A stretch of 64,000 nucleotides of DNA from contig JBEHYT010000010.1 of assembly GCA_048498035.1 (NCBI GenBank), positions 1-64,000 of the forward strand, in the 5' to 3' direction. This DNA is from CADEDV01 sp048498035. GTDB taxonomy: Bacteria > Bacteroidota > Bacteroidia > Chitinophagales > Chitinophagaceae. The position numbers were made by a program, and so were the translations under genes. Position 1 is the first letter of the stretch. The number at the start of each line of letters is the position of its first letter. This document shows, one piece after another, positions 1-8,712 of the stretch. Below the pieces are notes generated by a model. The model had not been told where the DNA came from and searched no databases. It saw only the letters and a list, made by a program, of their open reading frames with translations.

Positions 1-46
1 CAGCTCAACAGGCACGGTTGCCACGCAATCGATCCTGGTGCAATAA
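1..46 (+). CDS. C-terminal tail of a gene entering from the left (partial)
   Basis: A frame open from base 2 ends at a TAA at 44-46 and would encode a tail reading SSTGTVATQSILVQ. It lies directly before a strong terminator, which fits the end of a plus-strand gene. Only 14 codons are visible, so no family can be named. Another frame ends at 60-62 and cannot be excluded. Confidence 0.35.
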   Translation, partial: SSTGTVATQSILVQ

Positions 47-64
47 GCCCACAGGCCTATAATG

Positions 65-97
65 AAAAAGTCCCCGCCGCGGCGGGGACTTTTTTTT
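65..97. terminator. Bidirectional intrinsic terminator
   Basis: A perfect 22-base palindrome (69-90, arms AGTCCCCGCCG and its complement) is preceded by a run of five A and followed by a run of eight T, counting the last T of the palindrome. It can therefore stop transcription from both sides: the gene entering from the left, and recJ, whose stop is six bases away on the minus strand. Confidence 0.9.
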
Positions 98-102
98 ACT
101 CT

Positions 103-1794
103 TTATTTAAGGTCGAGAACACGTATTTGAAGACTTCGTTCCCCGTTCCATTCATTTATATCGATTCGAAACACGACATCTACTTCCTTCTGAAGTTGCA
201 GCAGTGGAAATTTTTCAGCCAGGTTAAATCCAATACCGCTGATGGTTGTTGCACCCTGGCGAACGGAGAATTTGATATGCTGATCTTTTACGATGCGGGA
301 ACCGCCGGTATCGCTCACGCCGCGGCAGATAAATACCGGGCGAAGATTTTCCGGGCCAAATGGTTCCATCTGGCTCATAATATTGTAGAAAGGCCAGGTA
401 ATGTCTTTGAGGGCAATGGCAGCATCAATTTCAATTTCAGGCACCAGTAATTCAGGTTGAATTGTGGCAGCTACCACAGCTTCAAATTTCTCGCGGAATG
501 CGTCTACCTGTGTTAATTCCAATGTCATTCCCGCTGCGGCAAAATGACCTCCATAGCCCAGCAGGTGTTCCCTGCAGGCATGAATGGCTTCGTATAAATT
601 GAAACCAGGCACACTTCGGGCGCTGCCCGCCGCATACTCGCCTGAACGGGTAAGCACGATGGTGGGACGATAATGATGTTCAATTAACCGCGATGCCACA
701 ATTCCTACAACACCTTTATGCCAGTGTTCCTGGAATACCAGGGTCGATTTTCGCTGCGCCCAGTCGGGATTATTGCGAATCAATTCCAGCGCTTCGGCGG
801 TAATTGAAATATCTGCTTCTTTCCGGTCTGTATTGTCACTGTGCAGCAGCTTCCCATATTCCAGCGCTTCCTCGTACGTGTCTGCGATAAATAATTGCAC
901 TGCTTTACGGGCATCGTCCATCCGTCCGGCTGCATTTACCCGTGGTGCAATCATGAATACCAGGTTGCTGATCTGGAGCGGGCCGGAAAGCCCGCTTAAT
1001 TCAATAAGCGCGCGGATGCCAAGGTTGGGATTCTCATTTACCTTCTGCAAACCAAAAAATGCCAGCACTCGATTTTCACCGGTGATAGGAACAATGTCTG
1101 CAGCAATGGCGGTGGCCACCAGGTCAAGAAATTGCGTGGCTGCTTCGGCTTCCAGCCCCAATGTAAGCGTAAGGGCAGATATAAGTTTAAACCCAACACC
1201 GCAACCGCAGAGTTCTTTGTACGGGTAACCGCAATCCACTTGTTTGGGATTCAGGATGGCAACGGCGGCAGGAAGTTGTTTATCCGGCAGGTGGTGATCA
1301 CACACAATAAAATCGATGCCGAGTTGTTTTGCATAGGCAATCAGCTCTACCGATTTAATCCCGCAATCCAGCGAAATGATCAGGGAAATATTATTCTCCT
1401 TTGCGTAGTCGATGCCAGCCTTACTCACCCCGTAACCTTCGCGGTAGCGATGGGGAACATAAAATTCAACTTCATCGTGCAGTCCTTTCAGGAACTGGTA
1501 CATACATGCCACGGAAGTGGTGCCGTCTACATCATAATCGCCAAACACCAGAATTTTTTCATCGGCATCAAATGCAGCGAGTATGCGATCCACGGCCTTG
1601 CCCATGTCTTTCATCAGCCAGGGATCATGCAGGTCTTCCAACTGAGGTCTGAAGAAATGTTTGGCGCTGTCAAAATCGTGGATCCCACGTTGTACCAGTA
1701 ATTCACAAAGTGCAGGGTGTATGTTCAGTGCCTGTTGAAGCCGTTTTACCAGTTCAGGGTCTGCTTCCCTGATCTTCCATCGCTTGTTACTCAT
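103..1794 (-). CDS. recJ: Single-stranded-DNA-specific exonuclease RecJ
   Basis: RecJ degrades single-stranded DNA 5' to 3' in recombinational and mismatch repair in the cytoplasm. The 563-residue product has the DHH-superfamily motifs that bind the catalytic metals: GDYDVDGTT near residue 85, the DHH motif in CDHHLPD near 165, and the DHHA1 signature GYGGHFAAAGM near residue 410, followed by the OB-type RecJ C-terminal domain. Length matches the bacterial family. The ATG at 1794 (MSNKRW) was preferred to an in-frame TTG four codons earlier. The gene starts 39 bases after the stop of the polyprenyl synthase gene on the same strand, so the two are probably co-transcribed, and it ends at the bidirectional terminator. 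Confidence 0.96.
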   Translation of the reverse strand: MSNKRWKIREADPELVKRLQQALNIHPALCELLVQRGIHDFDSAKHFFRPQLEDLHDPWLMKDMGKAVDRILAAFDADEKILVFGDYDVDGTTSVACMYQFLKGLHDEVEFYVPHRYREGYGVSKAGIDYAKENNISLIISLDCGIKSVELIAYAKQLGIDFIVCDHHLPDKQLPAAVAILNPKQVDCGYPYKELCGCGVGFKLISALTLTLGLEAEAATQFLDLVATAIAADIVPITGENRVLAFFGLQKVNENPNLGIRALIELSGLSGPLQISNLVFMIAPRVNAAGRMDDARKAVQLFIADTYEEALEYGKLLHSDNTDRKEADISITAEALELIRNNPDWAQRKSTLVFQEHWHKGVVGIVASRLIEHHYRPTIVLTRSGEYAAGSARSVPGFNLYEAIHACREHLLGYGGHFAAAGMTLELTQVDAFREKFEAVVAATIQPELLVPEIEIDAAIALKDITWPFYNIMSQMEPFGPENLRPVFICRGVSDTGGSRIVKDQHIKFSVRQGATTISGIGFNLAEKFPLLQLQKEVDVVFRIDINEWNGERSLQIRVLDLK

Positions 1795-1833
1795 CCGCTC
1801 GTACAATAAAAATGATCAATCGGTGGTTGTAAC

Positions 1834-2796
1834 CTAATAGGTTCGGTCGGTTACAAAACGCACCATGTCTTCCAGTCCCTGCCGGATGGGACTTTCGGGA
1901 AATTCCCGGATAATGCGGAGGGCTTCATCCCGGTATTCATTCATTTTTTCCGTGGCGTACCGGATGCCGCCGCTTTCGTTTACCTGGCGGATTACCCACT
2001 GCACTTTTTCCCTGTCAGTATTATTGTGTTTGATAATCCGGATCATGGTTCGTTTCGTTTCGCGGTCCACGTTGTTCAGGGAATAGATGATCGGCAGGGT
2101 CAGTTTTTTTTCTTTAATGTCATTGCCGGTAGGCTTTCCTACGTTGGCGCTGGCATAGTCGAAAAGATCGTCTTTTATTTGAAATGCGATCCCGGCTTTT
2201 TCACCAAAAAGTCGCATTTTTTCGGTAATCGCGTCGTCATTTGTGGTAGACCATGCGCCTGCAGCACAGGCAGAGGCGAGGAGAGAAGCGGTTTTATTCC
2301 GTATAATTTCGAAATAAATATCCTCTTTCAGGTTCAGGGACCGGGCTTTTTCCAGCTGCAAAAGCTCTCCTTCGCTCATTTGTTGCACTGCATTCGACAG
2401 CAATTGGAGCACCCGGTGGTCGTTGTGCGACAACGAAAGATCCAGCCCCTTGGCCAGTAAATAGTCGCCAATAAGCACATTCGCCTTTGCTTTCCAAAGG
2501 GCATACGTGGAAAAAAATCCCCGTCGTTCCATGGAATCATCCACTACATCGTCGTGCACGAGGGTGGCCGTATGCAGCAATTCCACCAGTGACGCCGCCC
2601 GGTAGGACGCGTCGTTAACGGGCCCGGAGAGCTTGGCGGAAAGGAGCACAAACATAGGCCTGAGCTGCTTTCCCTTGCGTTTTACGACAAAACGCATGAT
2701 CCGGTCGAGCAACGGGGTGCGGCTTTTTACGGCCTCCCGGAACCGGCCTTCAAACGTTTTCAGCTCCGCACTTATGAGGTGTTGGGGAAGTTGCAT
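1834..2796 (-). CDS. Trans-polyprenyl diphosphate synthase (IspB-like)
   Basis: This 320-residue enzyme elongates isoprenoid diphosphates by adding isopentenyl diphosphate. In a menaquinone-using bacterium its likely product is the side chain of menaquinone. Both aspartate-rich motifs are visible: DDVVDD in LVHDDVVDDSMERRG, and DDLFD in QIKDDLFDYA, along with the KGKQLRP substrate-binding stretch. The ATG at 2796 (MQLPQHL) begins the conserved domain; a 40-codon N-terminal extension in the same frame is low-complexity and covers the intergenic region, so I reject it. Chain length cannot be told from sequence reading alone. It probably leads an operon with recJ. Confidence 0.93.
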   Translation of the reverse strand: MQLPQHLISAELKTFEGRFREAVKSRTPLLDRIMRFVVKRKGKQLRPMFVLLSAKLSGPVNDASYRAASLVELLHTATLVHDDVVDDSMERRGFFSTYALWKAKANVLIGDYLLAKGLDLSLSHNDHRVLQLLSNAVQQMSEGELLQLEKARSLNLKEDIYFEIIRNKTASLLASACAAGAWSTTNDDAITEKMRLFGEKAGIAFQIKDDLFDYASANVGKPTGNDIKEKKLTLPIIYSLNNVDRETKRTMIRIIKHNNTDREKVQWVIRQVNESGGIRYATEKMNEYRDEALRIIREFPESPIRQGLEDMVRFVTDRTY

Positions 2797-2919
2797 AGTA
2801 AAAAAGGGCAATTTACGCCTCAAAAAATAAATCGGGAATGATGCAACAAAATGACCGTTTTTGTTGACTAAGTAATTGAAAAATAACAACAGAAAGCGCC
2901 TAAATAAATTTTGCAAAAA

Positions 2920-2950
2920 TTTGGTTTTTAAGCTTCAAGTCATATTTTTG
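2920..2950 (+). promoter_or_regulatory. Bacteroidota-type promoter of the OmpA gene
   Basis: TTTG at 2920-2923, a 19-base spacer, then TATTTTTG at 2943-2950 match the -33/-7 consensus of the Bacteroidota primary sigma factor exactly. The start codon is 42 bases downstream. Confidence 0.8.
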
Positions 2951-2992
2951 CGTTTTATTAGGACATTGTTTTCTAAATCTTAATCCTTCGTT

Positions 2993-4678
2993 ATGGCAAG
3001 CAAAAAGTATCTATCATTATTGGTAGTGGCGATCTTCTCTACCCTGGCGGCATTTTCCCAGGTGAAGATTGGAACTACTTATGACTCAACAGAAATCCCG
3101 CAAAAGAGGATGCCTCAGCATGCTCAGTTTTTGGCGGGTACAGAAAATTTTCCCGCTAAACCCCGCAACCAGTGGGAAATCGGTATCAAAACCGGTTTGA
3201 TGAATGTTAGCGGTGACGTTCCTTCACAAATCACCTGGCCCAGCTTTGGCGTACACGTACGTAAGGCTTTCGGTTATGTGTTCTCTATGCGTTTGGAGTA
3301 CATGTACGGTCAAGGTAAAGGTTTGAGCTGGGTAGAATCCAGCAACTTTGCGAAAAACTCAGCATGGGCGGCTAATGGCTACTCTGCTCCTTATCGCAAC
3401 AATGCAGGGCAGATCGTTTCTTCCCTTGGCAATTACGGCGGTAACCCCAACGCTCCGTTGGAGACCGTGTACTACAACTACAAGACAAAAGTTCAGGACC
3501 TTTCGCTGGAAGGTGTAGTAACGCTGAACAACATTCGTTTTCACAAGGCTAAGACCGGTATGAACGTTTATGGTTTCGCTGGTATCGGCGGATCTATTTA
3601 TGATACCCGTGTGAATGCCCTGAATGAGAATGGCGGAAAATATGATTTCAGCAGCATCAGCGGTGGCGTTTACAAAAACCGTAAAGACACTAAGAAAGCG
3701 CTGAAAGACATGATGGACGATTCTTACGAAACTCCGGCTGAAAGCCAGGGTACTCGCCGTCCTAAACTCTTTGGTGATACATTCAAACCTTCTGGTACAG
3801 TAGGTATGGGTATCGCTTTCAAACTCAGCAACCGTCTCAACCTGGCGATCGAAGACCGCGTAACGTTCATCAAGGATGACCTCCTGGATGGTCAACGCTG
3901 GCAAGAGCACGCTATGGGCGACGCTGTGCTGACACGTGATTTTGATTCTTACAACTTTGCTTCAGTAGGTCTGAACATCAACCTGGGTGCTAAAGCTGTT
4001 GAGCCGCTGTGGTGGCTGAACCCGCTGGACTACGCTTACAGCGAAATCCGCAACCCGCGCCTGATGCGCCTGCCGAAACCAGTTCTGCCTGATAGCGATG
4101 GCGATGGTATCACTGACCAGTTCGACCAGGAGCAAACTCCACAAGGTTGCCCTGTTGACAGCCATGGTGTAAGTAAGGATACTGATGGTGACGGTGTACC
4201 TGATTGTAAGGATAAAGAACTGATCACTCCTACAGTATGTCAACCTGTTGATGCTGATGGTGTTGGTAAATGCCCATGCCCCGATGGTTGCGCTGTAGTT
4301 CCTCCTCCTACAAAGACTTGTGCTGAAAAACTGGGTCCTTTGCCTAGCGTTTCATTCAAAGCCGGAAGCAATGTACTTAGTGATGATGCAAAAGCTGTAC
4401 TTTCTACAGTGGCTGCACGCCTGCGCAACACTCCTGAGTGCCGCGTAGTAGTAACAGGTTACTGCTCTTCCAGCAAGAAAGAACAACAGCTGAGCTGGGA
4501 TCACGTAAACAAGGTAATCTCTTACCTGGTTGAAAAAGAAGGCCTTAGCGCTGACCGCTTTATCTTCAAATATGGTGAAGATGGCGATTGCAACACAGTT
4601 GACCTGCGCGGTGCTAACGACGGTGAAGATGGACCTAACCAGGTTACTCCTCCGTTCCCTAACCTGCGTAAGAACTAA
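2993..4678 (+). CDS. OmpA-family outer membrane protein with thrombospondin type 3 repeats
   Basis: A 561-residue exported protein. Residues 1-22 form a signal peptide ending AAFSQ. A long region of alternating hydrophobic strands (about 40-350), with phrases such as VGMGIAFKLSNRLNLAIEDRVTF, looks like an outer-membrane beta barrel. Acidic calcium-binding type 3 repeats follow near 367-405 (DSDGDGITD, DTDGDGVPD), then a short cysteine/proline-rich linker (CPCPDGC), then a C-terminal OmpA-like domain (about 450-545) that would bind peptidoglycan. The OmpA domain is divergent: the usual RA..V signature is not clear. It is monocistronic, with its own promoter and terminator. Even, translation-friendly codon use suggests high expression (inference). 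Confidence 0.88.
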   Translation: MASKKYLSLLVVAIFSTLAAFSQVKIGTTYDSTEIPQKRMPQHAQFLAGTENFPAKPRNQWEIGIKTGLMNVSGDVPSQITWPSFGVHVRKAFGYVFSMRLEYMYGQGKGLSWVESSNFAKNSAWAANGYSAPYRNNAGQIVSSLGNYGGNPNAPLETVYYNYKTKVQDLSLEGVVTLNNIRFHKAKTGMNVYGFAGIGGSIYDTRVNALNENGGKYDFSSISGGVYKNRKDTKKALKDMMDDSYETPAESQGTRRPKLFGDTFKPSGTVGMGIAFKLSNRLNLAIEDRVTFIKDDLLDGQRWQEHAMGDAVLTRDFDSYNFASVGLNINLGAKAVEPLWWLNPLDYAYSEIRNPRLMRLPKPVLPDSDGDGITDQFDQEQTPQGCPVDSHGVSKDTDGDGVPDCKDKELITPTVCQPVDADGVGKCPCPDGCAVVPPPTKTCAEKLGPLPSVSFKAGSNVLSDDAKAVLSTVAARLRNTPECRVVVTGYCSSSKKEQQLSWDHVNKVISYLVEKEGLSADRFIFKYGEDGDCNTVDLRGANDGEDGPNQVTPPFPNLRKN

Positions 4679-4706
4679 TATTTCTCTTGGTACTTTTTGC
4701 TGATAG

Positions 4707-4734
4707 ACCCTCCCTTTACAGGGAGGGTTTTTTT
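4707..4734 (+). terminator. Intrinsic terminator after the OmpA gene
   Basis: An 8-bp perfect stem (CCCTCCCT / AGGGAGGG) with a TTAC loop is followed by seven T. Confidence 0.92.
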
Positions 4735-4841
4735 ATGCCCCGAAAATCGGCCGCAAAAGCACCTAAATCACTCTTTATCAAAACCTTAACAAGCGCATTT
4801 TGGTGCCTTATCTTTTTTCCCAAAGTTTTGCGTCTATCTAT

Positions 4842-4849
4842 TAACTTTG
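4842..4849 (+). promoter_or_regulatory. -7 box of bamD
   Basis: TAACTTTG matches TAnnTTTG exactly and ends nine bases before the bamD ATG, implying a 5' leader of only a few bases. No clear -33 element is seen. Confidence 0.6.
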
Positions 4850-4858
4850 CAGTCCCTT

Positions 4859-5680
4859 ATGCGTTTTATTTCAGTAGTATTAATAGCACTTTTCCTGGCC
4901 AGTTGCGGTGGAAACAGCATGACCAAGATCCTGAAGAATCCTGACCCGGAATACAAGCTGAAAATTGCCGAACAGTATTTTGTAAAAAAGAAATACTCCA
5001 AAGCCCAAAGCATTTTTGAAGATATTATGCCGTATTACCGTACGGTACCCAACCAGTTTGAAAATATCTATTACAAATACGCTTATTGTGCCTATTACCA
5101 GGAAGACTACATGAACTCGGAAAACCTGTTCAAAACATTCCTGGAATTATTTCCCAACAGCCAGCGATCTGAAGAAGTGGATTATATGCGCTGCTACTCC
5201 TACTTCAAACAATCGCCAAAGCCGGAATTGGATCAAACCAATACCATCAAAGCAATGGGATCCATGCAAACATTTATCAATATGCATCCCAACTCCCCAC
5301 GGGTAAAAGATGCAAATGATATTATTGATATATGTCGCCATAAACTGGAAGAAAAAGATCATAAAAGCGCACAACTCTATTATGATATCGGGCAGTTTCG
5401 CGCGGCAGGTGTAACGTTTACCACGCTGCTGGACGACTACCCGGAATCAGCCAACGGTGATCTTTACAAGCTAATGATCATCAAATCATACTTTCGCTAC
5501 GCAGAACTGAGCATTGAAGAGAAGAAAGTGGAGCGTTTTGAACGTGTGATCAATGAGTGTAATGAATTTACCGACCGTTTTCCTGACAGCAAGCTGAAAA
5601 AGGAAGCGGATAGTTACCTGAAACAATCGCAAACAAATATTAAACATTTAAGCAATGAGCAAGTTAAGACGTCAGCTTAG
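4859..5680 (+). CDS. bamD: Outer membrane assembly lipoprotein BamD
   Basis: BamD is the essential lipoprotein partner of BamA in folding beta-barrel proteins into the outer membrane. The 273-residue product starts with a lipoprotein signal peptide and lipobox LASC (Cys16), then has successive TPR-like helix pairs, for example AEQYFVKKKYSKAQSIFEDI and YNSENLF-type repeats, over residues 35-250, as in the YfiO/BamD family. The ATG at 4859 was chosen because it begins the signal peptide; an in-frame TTG lies 12 bases upstream inside the promoter box. The 3' end overlaps rpoZ by 26 bases, so the two are translationally coupled. Confidence 0.93.
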   Translation: MRFISVVLIALFLASCGGNSMTKILKNPDPEYKLKIAEQYFVKKKYSKAQSIFEDIMPYYRTVPNQFENIYYKYAYCAYYQEDYMNSENLFKTFLELFPNSQRSEEVDYMRCYSYFKQSPKPELDQTNTIKAMGSMQTFINMHPNSPRVKDANDIIDICRHKLEEKDHKSAQLYYDIGQFRAAGVTFTTLLDDYPESANGDLYKLMIIKSYFRYAELSIEEKKVERFERVINECNEFTDRFPDSKLKKEADSYLKQSQTNIKHLSNEQVKTSA

Positions 5681-5996
5681 TGCCGGTATCACCAACAACG
5701 TGGAAACCCGCAGTCTTGATGATTTTAAATCCAAGACCGGCAACCTGTATGAATCAATCGCGGTTGTAGCCAAACGTGCCAACCAGATCAATATTTCCCT
5801 CAAAGAGGAATTGCATAACAAGCTGGAAGAATTTGCCAGCCATACAGACAGCCTGGAAGAGATCCATGAGAATAAGGAGCAGATCGAAATTTCACGGGCG
5901 TATGAGCGTATGCCGAACCCGGCACTGTTGGCCAGCCAGGAATTCCTGGAAGACAAAGTGTACTTCCGCAGAAGCGAAGACGAACTATTTAGCTAA
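5655..5996 (+). CDS. rpoZ: RNA polymerase omega subunit (Bacteroidota type)
   Basis: The 113-residue product has the features of the divergent omega subunit of Bacteroidota: NLYESIAVVAKRANQIN near residues 30-46 corresponds to the conserved helix (RF.LV..A..RA..L) that grips the beta-prime subunit. It helps assemble RNA polymerase. The remainder is charged and helical. Its start overlaps the end of bamD by 26 bases, an arrangement that recurs in this phylum as far as I recall. It ends 23 bases before a strong terminator. Confidence 0.85.
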   Translation: MSKLRRQLSAGITNNVETRSLDDFKSKTGNLYESIAVVAKRANQINISLKEELHNKLEEFASHTDSLEEIHENKEQIEISRAYERMPNPALLASQEFLEDKVYFRRSEDELFS

Positions 5997-6019
5997 AACA
6001 AGGCTTTAAACGATAGTTG

Positions 6020-6045
6020 AAGACCCCGCCCCGCGGGGTCTTTTA
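6020..6045 (+). terminator. Intrinsic terminator after rpoZ
   Basis: AAGACCCCGC and GCGGGGTCTT pair perfectly around a CCC loop, followed by a T-rich tract. Confidence 0.88.
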
Positions 6046-6092
6046 TTTTTGTGAAAACAGCGCCCTGTATTCAAAATCAGGGCTGTAAATGG

Positions 6093-6100
6093 TAATTTTG
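6093..6100 (+). promoter_or_regulatory. -7 box of coaBC
   Basis: TAATTTTG matches TAnnTTTG and ends only four bases before the coaBC ATG, so the transcript is predicted to be leaderless or nearly so. Confidence 0.6.
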
Positions 6101-6104
6101 AATC

Positions 6105-7304
6105 ATGCTGAAAGGCAAAAAAATACTGTTGGGCATCAGCGGAAGCATCGCCGCCTATAAAGCCATCCTGCTGGTTCGCCTGCTGGTAAAGGCTGGCGCC
6201 GATGTAAAAGTGATCATAACACCCGCAGCAAAGGATTTTGTATCACCCCTTACCCTGGCCACCCTCTCTAAAAATACAGTGCTCTCAGACCTCTTTGAAG
6301 AGCAAACCTGGGCCAATCACGTGGCCCTGGGCCGATGGGCCGATGTATTTGTAATAGCGCCCCTGAGCTGCAATACGCTCGCTAAAATGGCCAGTGGTGC
6401 CTGTGATAACCTGCTGATGGCTACTTACCTCTCTGCCACCTGCCCGGTGGTGGTGGCACCGGCAATGGACGAGGATATGTGGCACCATCCCGCCACCCGT
6501 GCCAACCTGGAACGCATCCGCAGCTACGGAAACCAGGTGATCCCGGTAGAAAAAGGTGAACTGGCCAGCGGCCTGTTTGGCGACGGCCGGATGGCCGAAC
6601 CCGAGCAGATTTTACATTTCCTGGAAGTTCATTTTTCTGCCTCCGGCAGCCTGGCTGGTAAAAAAGCCCTGGTTACCGCAGGTCCCACATACGAACCGCT
6701 TGATCCCGTTCGTTTTATAGGTAATCATTCCTCCGGTAAAATGGGCCTGGCCCTGGCACAGGAACTGGCACAGCGCGGCGCAACTGTTACCCTGGTGATG
6801 GGTCCATCCCTGCTATCAATTCCTGCATCACCGGCTTTGACGGTGGTAAGAGTGCAAACAGCAGCGGAAATGCTGGCAGCCTGTGAAACAGCCTTCCCGG
6901 AAACAGATCTTGCCATAATGGCCGCCGCGGTAGCAGATTATACACCGGCTAACGTAGCATCGGAAAAAATTAAAAAGAAAGAAACGTCACTGCAAATAGA
7001 ACTTCATAAAACCACCGACATCCTGAAACAACTCGGAACAAAGAAGAAGGACGGCCAGGTACTGGTAGGCTTCGCACTTGAATCCAGCCGGGAACGGGAA
7101 TATGCCCTGGAGAAATTGAAGACAAAAAATGCAGATATGATCGTCTTAAACTCGATCCGGGATGAAGGCGCGGGGTTTGGACATGATACAAATAAAATAA
7201 CGATCTTCAGCCGCTCCGGCCAGGAGTATTCCTTTCCGCTGCAACCGAAATCGGGCGTGGCAAAAGATATTGTTGATACTATAACAAAGCTCTATTATGC
7301 GTAA
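6105..7304 (+). CDS. coaBC: Bifunctional phosphopantothenoylcysteine decarboxylase / phosphopantothenate-cysteine ligase
   Basis: CoaBC catalyses two steps of coenzyme A synthesis: joining cysteine to 4'-phosphopantothenate and decarboxylating the product with FMN. The N-terminal flavoprotein (CoaC) half, about residues 1-185, begins LLGISGSIAAYKA and contains APLSCNTLAKMASGACDNL and the substrate-clamp motif PAMDEDMW. The textbook form of that motif has Asn where this protein has Asp. The C-terminal ligase half (about 190-399) has ALVTAGPTYEPLDPVRFIGNHSSGKMG and AAVADYTP followed by lysines KIKKKE. Length is normal. It overlaps the next gene by eight bases. Confidence 0.95.
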   Translation: MLKGKKILLGISGSIAAYKAILLVRLLVKAGADVKVIITPAAKDFVSPLTLATLSKNTVLSDLFEEQTWANHVALGRWADVFVIAPLSCNTLAKMASGACDNLLMATYLSATCPVVVAPAMDEDMWHHPATRANLERIRSYGNQVIPVEKGELASGLFGDGRMAEPEQILHFLEVHFSASGSLAGKKALVTAGPTYEPLDPVRFIGNHSSGKMGLALAQELAQRGATVTLVMGPSLLSIPASPALTVVRVQTAAEMLAACETAFPETDLAIMAAAVADYTPANVASEKIKKKETSLQIELHKTTDILKQLGTKKKDGQVLVGFALESSREREYALEKLKTKNADMIVLNSIRDEGAGFGHDTNKITIFSRSGQEYSFPLQPKSGVAKDIVDTITKLYYA

Positions 7305-8214
7305 AAATTGCTGGGTAGTTCTTCTGCTGCTGTTCTGTTGCAGCCATTCACAGGCCCAGGAAATTCAGGCCCGGGTAACACTGGTAACCAGTAAAGTGAG
7401 CTCCAGCGTTGATAAAAAGATCTTCAACACCCTGCAAACTGCACTTACCAATTTTCTTAACAACCGTAAATGGACGGGAGATGTGTTTGCCAGCAATGAA
7501 AAAATTCAATGCAATTTCCTGCTCACGTTCGACCAGGAACTGGGTAATAACACCTATAAAGCAAAGCTGACCGTGCAAGCCGCAAGACCGGTGTATGGAA
7601 GTACGTATGATTCGCCTATTATCAATTTCCAGGATGACGATGTAACCTTTCGATACCAGGAGTTTCAACCCGTGGAGTTTAATGAAAACCGCGTGCAGGG
7701 CACAGATCCGCTTGCGGGCAACCTGACTGCAGTATTTGCCTATTATGTAAATATTATCCTGGCCATGGATTATGACTCATTTTCACTCCGGGGTGGCGAT
7801 GCCTATTTTAAAAAGGCCTGGAACATCGTCAACAATGCACCTGAAGCGAAAGATATCACCGGCTGGAAATCCTACGAAGGGCTCCGCAACCGGTACTGGC
7901 TGGTGGAGAATATGAACAGCAACCGGTTTGCATTGATCCATGATGCGATTTATAGCTATTATCGCAATGGCTTCGACCTGATGGCTGAGCGCGAAGAAGA
8001 TGGCAGAACCGGCATTTTAAATGCGCTTAACTTTCTCAATACGATCAACGCTGAAAACCCAAATTCCATGCTGATCCAGTTCTTTTTCCAGGGAAAGAGC
8101 AATGAACTGGTGAAAGTATTCAGCAAAGCGGATCCTGAACTCAAGAACCGGGCACGGGATATTCTCACTCGCCTCGACATCTCCAACACGGAGTCCTATA
8201 ACCAGTTACGATGA
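7297..8214 (+). CDS. DUF4835 family exported protein (PorD-like)
   Basis: A 305-residue protein with a signal peptide (cleavage near SHSQAQ, residue 20). It resembles the DUF4835 family found almost only in Bacteroidota, some members of which have been named PorD for a link with type IX secretion. Visible features are an N-terminal beta-rich region with QIQCNFLLTF-like strands and a C-terminal helical region ending in a conserved ARDILTRLDI-type segment. It overlaps coaBC by eight bases and the next lipoprotein gene by four, so the three are one operon. The coaBC-DUF4835 pairing is common in the phylum to my knowledge. Molecular role is not established from the sequence. Confidence 0.78.
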   Translation: MRKNCWVVLLLLFCCSHSQAQEIQARVTLVTSKVSSSVDKKIFNTLQTALTNFLNNRKWTGDVFASNEKIQCNFLLTFDQELGNNTYKAKLTVQAARPVYGSTYDSPIINFQDDDVTFRYQEFQPVEFNENRVQGTDPLAGNLTAVFAYYVNIILAMDYDSFSLRGGDAYFKKAWNIVNNAPEAKDITGWKSYEGLRNRYWLVENMNSNRFALIHDAIYSYYRNGFDLMAEREEDGRTGILNALNFLNTINAENPNSMLIQFFFQGKSNELVKVFSKADPELKNRARDILTRLDISNTESYNQLR

Positions 8215-8690
8215 TGAAGAAAGCTGTTGTGTACGTGGTATTGTCTGTATTGCTTTTTTCCTGCGGCTCTGGCGACAGGCTGCCTTCTGGTATTCTTCCC
8301 CGGGAAAAAATGGAAGCCATGCTCTGGGATTTTATGCGTGCTGATTTTTTTGTAAAAGATTATGTACTGGCAAAAGATTCAAGCCTGAATGCGGGCAGCG
8401 AACAAAAACAGGTATTTCAGCGCGTTTTGGACTTTCACAACGTTACCCAGCCTGATTTCCGGAAAAGCCTGGATTACTATATGAAGCATACCGACCTGAT
8501 GAAAAAAGTGCTGGATTCCATTCAAACCTATGCACAAAAAGAGGCGGAGCTCTATGCTACACCTAAACTTCTCATCGATACATCATTCAGAAAAGCCGTG
8601 CGTGATTCCAGTCCTAAAGACCCGGAGGATATTGACGAACATATCAGGCAATTGAAGAAGCGGGACGTGGTTTCCGGGCAAGTTCAGTAA
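8211..8690 (+). CDS. DUF4296 domain lipoprotein
   Basis: A 159-residue predicted lipoprotein: lipobox LFSC with Cys18, then a short linker and a helical domain (LPREKMEAMLWDFMRADFFVKDYVL, and FRKSLDYYMKHTDLMKKVLDSI) typical of DUF4296. The domain is of unknown function. The start ATGATG overlaps the preceding stop by four bases, so translation is likely coupled to the DUF4835 gene and the two may act together at the periplasmic face of a membrane (inference). Confidence 0.75.
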   Translation: MMKKAVVYVVLSVLLFSCGSGDRLPSGILPREKMEAMLWDFMRADFFVKDYVLAKDSSLNAGSEQKQVFQRVLDFHNVTQPDFRKSLDYYMKHTDLMKKVLDSIQTYAQKEAELYATPKLLIDTSFRKAVRDSSPKDPEDIDEHIRQLKKRDVVSGQVQ

Positions 8691-8695
8691 TTTTG
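8688..8695 (+). promoter_or_regulatory. -7 box of the CoA-transferase operon
   Basis: TAATTTTG lies 17 bases before the start codon and overlaps the stop codon of the DUF4296 gene. No clear -33 element is seen. Confidence 0.5.
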
Positions 8696-8712
8696 CAGCA
8701 GATTCCTGCTAT

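Noticed and set aside
127..1701. Plus-strand ORFs opposite recJ
   Set aside because: They are antisense shadows of a well-conserved gene.
2797..2916. N-terminal extension of the polyprenyl synthase by 40 codons
   Set aside because: The added residues are hydrophobic low-complexity sequence from the AT-rich intergenic region, and the family domain begins at the ATG at 2796.
4687..4944. Plus-strand ORF of 85 codons after the OmpA gene
   Set aside because: It runs through the terminator and the bamD promoter and overlaps the bamD signal peptide in another frame.
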